A stretch of 10,643 nt of DNA from positions 1-10,643 of the forward strand of contig QHMQ01000123.1 in NCBI GenBank assembly GCA_003217835.1, given 5' to 3'. The DNA comes from Verrucomicrobiota bacterium (lineage in GTDB: Bacteria; Verrucomicrobiota; Verrucomicrobiia; Chthoniobacterales; UBA10450). The notes beneath the pieces were generated by a model. It was given only the letters and a program-made list of their open reading frames with translations. It made no database searches and was not told where the DNA came from. Shown piece by piece: positions 7,329 through 10,643 of this stretch. The position numbers and the translations under genes were made by a program. The stretch's first letter is position 1; each line of letters starts with the position of its first letter.

Positions 7329-7351
7329 CGCGCCCGTGCGCAGAGACGCGG

Positions 7352-7906
7352 TTACATCATACCGAGCTTCATCCGCCCGGCTTCGCTGATCATGCTTTGG
7401 TTCCACGGTGGATCCCACACTAGCTGGACGTCAGCTTCGTCCACGCCTTCAATCGACAAAATCTTACTTTGGGCATCGTGTGCGATCGCCGGTCCCATCC
7501 CGCAACCGGGAGCGGTCAAGGTCATTTTCACTTCCACTTTGGTTCCGCCTTCCGGTTTGTTGATCAATCGGCAGTCGTAAACGAGGCCAAGATCGACAAT
7601 GTTCACTGGGATCTCCGGGTCGTAGCATTGTCGAAGCTGTTTCCAAACATCTTCTTCAGAAACCTCACCATTTGCGGTGCTCGCAGGCTTTTCCGCTGTT
7701 TGCGCCTGGGGTCTTTCCAGCCCTAAGGCATCCAGATCTTTCTCGGCAATTCGCGCGAGGCCTTGATACGTTGCAATGGTGTAGCTTCCGCCAAGGCTTT
7801 GCGTGATAACACCCTGGGTTCCAGCAGGGATCGTCGTTTTCTGTCCGCTCGGGATCTGGATCACCTCGCAATCGCGGCTCAATGTGAATTCAGTGTTCTC
7901 GTACAT
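7352..7906 (-). CDS. sufT: Fe-S cluster assembly factor SufT (MIP18/DUF59 domain)
   Basis: This 184-residue protein has the two-part SufT architecture. The first part (about 10-62) contains IPAGTQGVITQSLGGSYTIA (26-45) and then LARI and DALG. After a Gln/Ala/Thr-rich linker (about 65-83) comes the MIP18/DUF59 domain with YDPEIPVNIVDLGLVYD (95-111), the conserved cysteine loop TAPGCGMGP (131-139, Cys135), and WDPPW (164-168). DUF59 proteins assist Fe-S cluster maturation or delivery, and SufT is usually found in or near suf operons. No sufBCDSU genes are visible here; the neighbours are a ferredoxin/reductase pair upstream and cfa downstream on the same strand. An 87-bp spacer upstream may hold a separate promoter, though I cannot pick a good one. 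The assignment is strong; the client proteins are unknown. Confidence 0.92.
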   Translation of the reverse strand: MYENTEFTLSRDCEVIQIPSGQKTTIPAGTQGVITQSLGGSYTIATYQGLARIAEKDLDALGLERPQAQTAEKPASTANGEVSEEDVWKQLRQCYDPEIPVNIVDLGLVYDCRLINKPEGGTKVEVKMTLTAPGCGMGPAIAHDAQSKILSIEGVDEADVQLVWDPPWNQSMISEAGRMKLGMM

Positions 7907-7930
7907 GGCTTAAGTTTCTACACCTATTGT

Positions 7931-7975
7931 GCCACAGATTTACACGGACGAAAAAAAATTCTGTGCCTCCGTCGG
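7931..7975. repeat. Possible degraded intergenic repeat unit in front of sufT
   Basis: The spacer reads CCACAGATTTACACGGACG (7932-7950), then A8 (7951-7958), then TTCTGTGCCTCCGTCGG. CACAGA (7933-7938) is complementary to TCTGTG (7960-7965), and ACGGA (7944-7948) to TCCGT (7968-7972). The two pairings interlock rather than nest. The wording resembles CCACAGATTACACGGATT-type sequences that I recall from intergenic DNA of Verrucomicrobiota-like genomes. Only one copy is in the window, so repeat status is inferred. Confidence 0.3.
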
Positions 7976-7993
7976 TTTGAAAGTTAATCGGGC

Positions 7994-9151
7994 CTAATAC
8001 ACGTCGCGCTTATAGCGTTTATCGCTCTTTAGTTTTTCGACGTATTCGTTCGCTTCGTCGATATTTTTGCCGCCCTGTTCCCGCACGATTTTGCGCAGCG
8101 CTGCATCGACATCCTTCGCCATCCGGCGCGCGTCGCCGCATACGAAAAAGTGTGCGCCCTCAGCGTCGAGCCATTTCCAAATCTCGGCAGCGTTTTCCAT
8201 TATGCGGTGCTGCACGTAAATTTTTTCGGGTTGATCGCGTGACCAGGCGCAATCGAGTCGTGTGAGAATTCCCTCTTTTTTGAGCGCCGCGAACTCCTCG
8301 CCGTAAGCAAAGTCGCATTTCTTGTGTTGCGATCCGAAGAAGAGCCAATTTCTTCCTTGCGCACCGAGGGCCTTTCGCTCCTGCAAATAAGCCCTAAACG
8401 GCGCGACTCCAGTTCCGGGCCCGACCATGATAATCGGGGTGTCCGGGTTTTCCGGGAGATGAAAATGTTTTGCTACACTGGGATAAACCGGTACCGGCAC
8501 ATCGTCCGCGCGCTCGGCGAGAAACGATGAAGCGACGCCTTTGCGTACGCGACCATGACTTTCGTAGCGGATCACGTCCACGATGAAGTGCACTTGCTCA
8601 GGATAAACCTTCAAGCTTGATGCGACTGAATAGAGGCGCGGCTGCAATTTCGTGAGCAATCCAACAAATTCCTGCGGGCTAAACCTTGCCGACGGGTGCT
8701 CACTCAAAAAATCAATCACTTCCATTCCCCAAAGATATCGATCTAAATCTTCTTTGCGTTTCGGCTGCAGCAGGTCTTTCAGAAGCGTCGAAGAGTTTGC
8801 GCGTTCTATGATCGCTTTCAAAAACTTGGGCGTCGGCTGTGTGATGCCGTAGTCTCGCAGCAACGCTTCGCGCAGCGTCGTTGTTGGTCCTTTTGGCCGC
8901 GGCACTTGTTCATCGCCTGTTGCGCCGAGCGCATGAATCATTTCATCAACCAATTGCGCATCGTTCGTCGCATAAACCGCCACCGAGTCGCCCACTTCGT
9001 AGGTTAATCCCCAGCCAGTAAGATCGATTTCAAGATGACGTGTGTCCTTTGCCGATTCCCGGCCGCTGAGCCGGCGATTAACAACCAGTTTGCCGGGAAA
9101 CGGATTCGCCCGTGAGTATGGTGGCGCGGTGAGGGTAGCTTCGGCTGTCAT
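7994..9151 (-). CDS. CysJ/FNR-type NADPH:FAD oxidoreductase (sulfite reductase alpha-like) without flavodoxin domain
   Basis: This 385-residue flavoprotein matches the reductase half of sulfite reductase subunit CysJ. It carries the connecting-domain insertion (about 75-165), FAD motifs PRLYSVASS (171-179) and GVASSFL (205-211), NADPH motifs GPGTGVAPFR (244-253), GSQHKKCDFAYGEE (273-286) and CGDARRM (338-344), and ends in KRYKRDVY, where the last Tyr should stack on the flavin as in CysJ. The N-terminal FMN/flavodoxin domain of full-length CysJ (about 600 residues) is absent, so it needs a separate one-electron carrier. A ferredoxin reading frame ends 39 bp upstream on the same strand and is the obvious partner. 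No sulfite reductase hemoprotein is in the window, so a general ferredoxin-NADP reductase role is as likely as sulfite reduction. The ATG at 9151 gives a normal start. The family is certain; the physiological acceptor is inferred. Confidence 0.9.
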   Translation of the reverse strand: MTAEATLTAPPYSRANPFPGKLVVNRRLSGRESAKDTRHLEIDLTGWGLTYEVGDSVAVYATNDAQLVDEMIHALGATGDEQVPRPKGPTTTLREALLRDYGITQPTPKFLKAIIERANSSTLLKDLLQPKRKEDLDRYLWGMEVIDFLSEHPSARFSPQEFVGLLTKLQPRLYSVASSLKVYPEQVHFIVDVIRYESHGRVRKGVASSFLAERADDVPVPVYPSVAKHFHLPENPDTPIIMVGPGTGVAPFRAYLQERKALGAQGRNWLFFGSQHKKCDFAYGEEFAALKKEGILTRLDCAWSRDQPEKIYVQHRIMENAAEIWKWLDAEGAHFFVCGDARRMAKDVDAALRKIVREQGGKNIDEANEYVEKLKSDKRYKRDVY

Positions 9152-9190
9152 AGCAGTTTTGTAGCGGCGATCTCCGGTCGTCGCAAATGC

Positions 9191-9370
9191 TCATCCGTCG
9201 TCTCCGATTGCCAGACTCGGGCAAACGTCCATGGCCCGCTCTGCGGCAGCCATGTCTTCGGGTGTTTCGGGTTGTTTAGAGAAGTAAACGGCGGTCCTGT
9301 CGCTGTTATAGTTCAAAAGGTTCGGCGCTTCCTCAAGACACAGATGGCGCTGTGCGCAGGTCGTATCCAC
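9191..9370 (-). CDS. Small ferredoxin, probably [3Fe-4S]; GTG start or frameshifted
   Basis: This 59-residue frame fills most of the apparent gap between rnr and the reductase. It begins VDTTCAQRHLCLEEAPNLL (1-19) and ends AMDVCPSLAIGDDG, the layout of small single-cluster ferredoxins: a cysteine loop, Glu-Ala-Pro, then a distant Cys-Pro. The cluster ligands visible are C5, C11 and C50. The second ligand of CxxCxxC is replaced by Arg8, which points to a [3Fe-4S] cluster. The frame has no ATG; the first possible start is GTG 9370, which leaves the protein short at the N-terminus. Codons before it in another frame, from ATG 9414, look like the missing N-terminus (see the adjacent entry). It lies 12 bp after rnr if the ATG is counted and 39 bp before the NADPH reductase, its likely electron donor. 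The family call is good; whether the gene is intact is uncertain. Confidence 0.7.
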   Translation of the reverse strand: MDTTCAQRHLCLEEAPNLLNYNSDRTAVYFSKQPETPEDMAAAERAMDVCPSLAIGDDG

Positions 9371-9414
9371 GGTCCAGGGAGGTTCTGGTGTTGTCTGCTT
9401 AGTTTATCTGCCAT
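9371..9414 (-). other. Out-of-frame N-terminal remnant of the ferredoxin gene
   Basis: From ATG 9414 the frame reads MADKLSRQHQNLPGPW and then leaves the ferredoxin frame. Small ferredoxins of this type, as I recall them, begin MAD...PENVPG..VD. Restoring a second copy of the 7-bp unit GGACCGT at 9369-9375 would give ...PGPW-T-VDTTC with 17 codons before the Val, joining the two frames exactly. This suggests loss of one repeat copy by slippage, or a sequencing or assembly error. Confidence 0.45.
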
Positions 9415-9426
9415 TCTTGCAAGCCC

Positions 9427-10643
9427 TTAGCGGCGATTTCGACCGACATCAGAAGTATTACGCGGCTGGCCTTTGCCGCGGCCGGTCTTCATCGGCGCTT
9501 CTGACGCAATCGCGAAATCCACTTGCCGCTTGAATGCATCGACGCGGACAACGAAGACGCGGACCTCATCGCCGATGCTGAATCGTTTGCGCGATCGTCT
9601 GCCAATGAGTTGCCGTCGAGCTGGCTCGAATAAATAAAAATCGTCTGCCAGCGACGAGACATGGACGAGACCTGTGATAAGAGCGTCCGGTAATTCAACC
9701 GCCAGGCCGTAGTTACGCACATCGACAATCGCGGCGCGAAAAATCTGTGGGTTGCGTTCGTCGAGCTGCCGCTGGAAAAACTCAAGCTTCTTCATCCGAA
9801 CAGATTCGATTTCCGCATCGGCTGCGATGCGCTCGGTTGTCGAAATATGCTCTGCGATGGATGCGACCTGGCTCATGTCGATCCGCGGTCCGCGCTTCCC
9901 ATCGTGTTGTGCTAGCGCACGATGCACGATCAGATCGGCGTAACGCCGAATGGGACTGGTGAAATGCAAGTAGTTCGGCTTGGCCAGTCCATAATGACCA
10001 AGCGGCTGCGAAAAGTAGCGCGCGCGTTTCAAGCTTTTCAGCAAACCGATTTTGAGTGCTTGCTCTTCCGGTTTGCCACGGATCGAGGCAAGCAGACGTT
10101 GTATCTCACCGCGATTCGTTAGATCGCCGACCTTGTAGTTAAAACTCAGCACGAACTCGCGATACTCCGCCAGTTTGTCCGGGTCGGGGTCTTCGTGGAC
10201 GCGATAGATCGTTGGCACGGCGCGGTTCTTCAGCTCGCGCGCCACGGCTTCGTTTGCGGCCAGCATGAATTCCTCGATCAACTGATGCGATTCATCATTC
10301 TCGACGCGCTCGAGGCGCACTGGCTTGCCACCTTCATCCAGCCACACTTTTACGTCCGGAAAATCGAGATCGAGTGATCCGTGCTCGAATCTCTTTCGCC
10401 GCAATAGCGAGGCAAGTTCCCAGGCAACGTGCAGCCGTTTGCTCAGTTGATCGCCAGGCGCGGATTTCAAAATCGCATACGCCTGTTTGTAGGTAAGACG
10501 GTGTGCGCTGCGAATCACGCTACGGGCGAAGCGCGCTCTTTTCACGGCTCCATTCTTGTCAAAATGAATAAACACCGAATGGGTGAGCCGATCGACTCCC
10601 GGATGAAGACTGCACACGCCATTGCTCAAGCGCTCCGGCAACA
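9427..10643 (-). CDS. rnr: Ribonuclease R (RNB-family 3'-5' exoribonuclease), C-terminal part
   Basis: About 404 C-terminal residues are present; the 5' end lies beyond the right edge. The first in-window codon at 10641 is TTG, an internal Leu of LPERLSNGVCSL and not a start. RNase R degrades structured RNA processively from the 3' end and takes part in rRNA and mRNA quality control. The RNB catalytic domain is shown by LPERLSNGVCSLHPGVDRLT (1-20), EEFMLAANEAVA (123-134), and HYGLA followed by YLHFTSPIRRYADL (223-236). An S1 RNA-binding domain follows (about 298-380, with YGLAVEL and GLVHVSSL), then a basic, Gly-rich tail. The metal-binding aspartates of the RNB domain would lie upstream, outside the window. 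The stop codon is 12 bp before the ferredoxin ATG, so it probably heads or belongs to the same transcript. RNase II is less likely given the S1 arrangement and basic tail. Confidence 0.93.
   Translation of the reverse strand, partial: LPERLSNGVCSLHPGVDRLTHSVFIHFDKNGAVKRARFARSVIRSAHRLTYKQAYAILKSAPGDQLSKRLHVAWELASLLRRKRFEHGSLDLDFPDVKVWLDEGGKPVRLERVENDESHQLIEEFMLAANEAVARELKNRAVPTIYRVHEDPDPDKLAEYREFVLSFNYKVGDLTNRGEIQRLLASIRGKPEEQALKIGLLKSLKRARYFSQPLGHYGLAKPNYLHFTSPIRRYADLIVHRALAQHDGKRGPRIDMSQVASIAEHISTTERIAADAEIESVRMKKLEFFQRQLDERNPQIFRAAIVDVRNYGLAVELPDALITGLVHVSSLADDFYLFEPARRQLIGRRSRKRFSIGDEVRVFVVRVDAFKRQVDFAIASEAPMKTGRGKGQPRNTSDVGRNRR

Noticed and set aside
6003..7418. cfa starting at GTG 7418
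   Set aside because: This would overlap sufT by 67 bp, and the added 30 residues show no family resemblance; ATG 7328 leaves a clean 23-bp gap.
7149..7580. Plus-strand 143-codon frame across the cfa/sufT junction
   Set aside because: Both opposite-strand genes have convincing family motifs; this frame shows none.
7994..9414. Complete assimilatory sulfite reductase operon
   Set aside because: Only a CysJ-like reductase without its flavodoxin domain and a ferredoxin are present; no siroheme hemoprotein (CysI) or other cys genes are visible.

Overview
The window looks like ordinary chromosomal DNA from a free-living bacterium of moderate GC content. Housekeeping genes dominate. The style of the transketolase, DnaB, SufT and DUF697 proteins, and the general lack of strong Shine-Dalgarno sequences, suggest a Verrucomicrobiota-like soil bacterium (Spartobacteria/Chthoniobacterales would fit). 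That placement is inferred from protein flavour only; there is no rRNA in the window. I see no tRNA, rRNA, CRISPR array, transposase or phage gene.

Layout, left to right. (1) 1-1657, minus strand: the N-terminal part of rsmA/ksgA, cut by the window edge, preceded by a spacer with a long palindrome and DnaA-box-like sites. Upstream of that lies a DUF697 (YcjF-like) membrane-associated protein whose GTPase half has lost its nucleotide-binding signatures. (2) 1800-3794, plus strand: a complete transketolase, divergent from the DUF697 gene. (3) 3795-3855: a short convergent spacer holding a hairpin that probably terminates both tkt and dnaB. (4) 3856-5890, minus strand: rplI-dnaB, an L9/replicative-helicase pair four bases apart, driven by the best sigma-70-type promoter in the window (5945-5972). 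(5) 6003-10643, minus strand: rnr (partial) > small ferredoxin > NADPH-dependent CysJ/FNR-type flavoprotein > sufT > cfa. These genes are tightly packed apart from an 87-bp gap before sufT.

The most interesting stretch is 7352-9414. An NADPH/FAD reductase without its flavodoxin domain lies directly after a tiny ferredoxin gene and before sufT, an Fe-S assembly factor. This looks like a small electron-transfer and Fe-S module. The ferredoxin lies in what looks like a 275-bp gap and is easy to miss: it has no in-frame ATG. Its ATG-proximal codons sit in another frame, as if one copy of a 7-bp direct repeat had been lost, and it lacks the second cluster cysteine, so it probably binds a [3Fe-4S] cluster. 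Other points worth a second look are the pseudo-GTPase, the 26-bp palindrome beside rsmA, and a CFA synthase with Gln where E. coli Cfa has an active-site His. I do not see a clearly new multi-gene system; most of the window is core metabolism and information processing.
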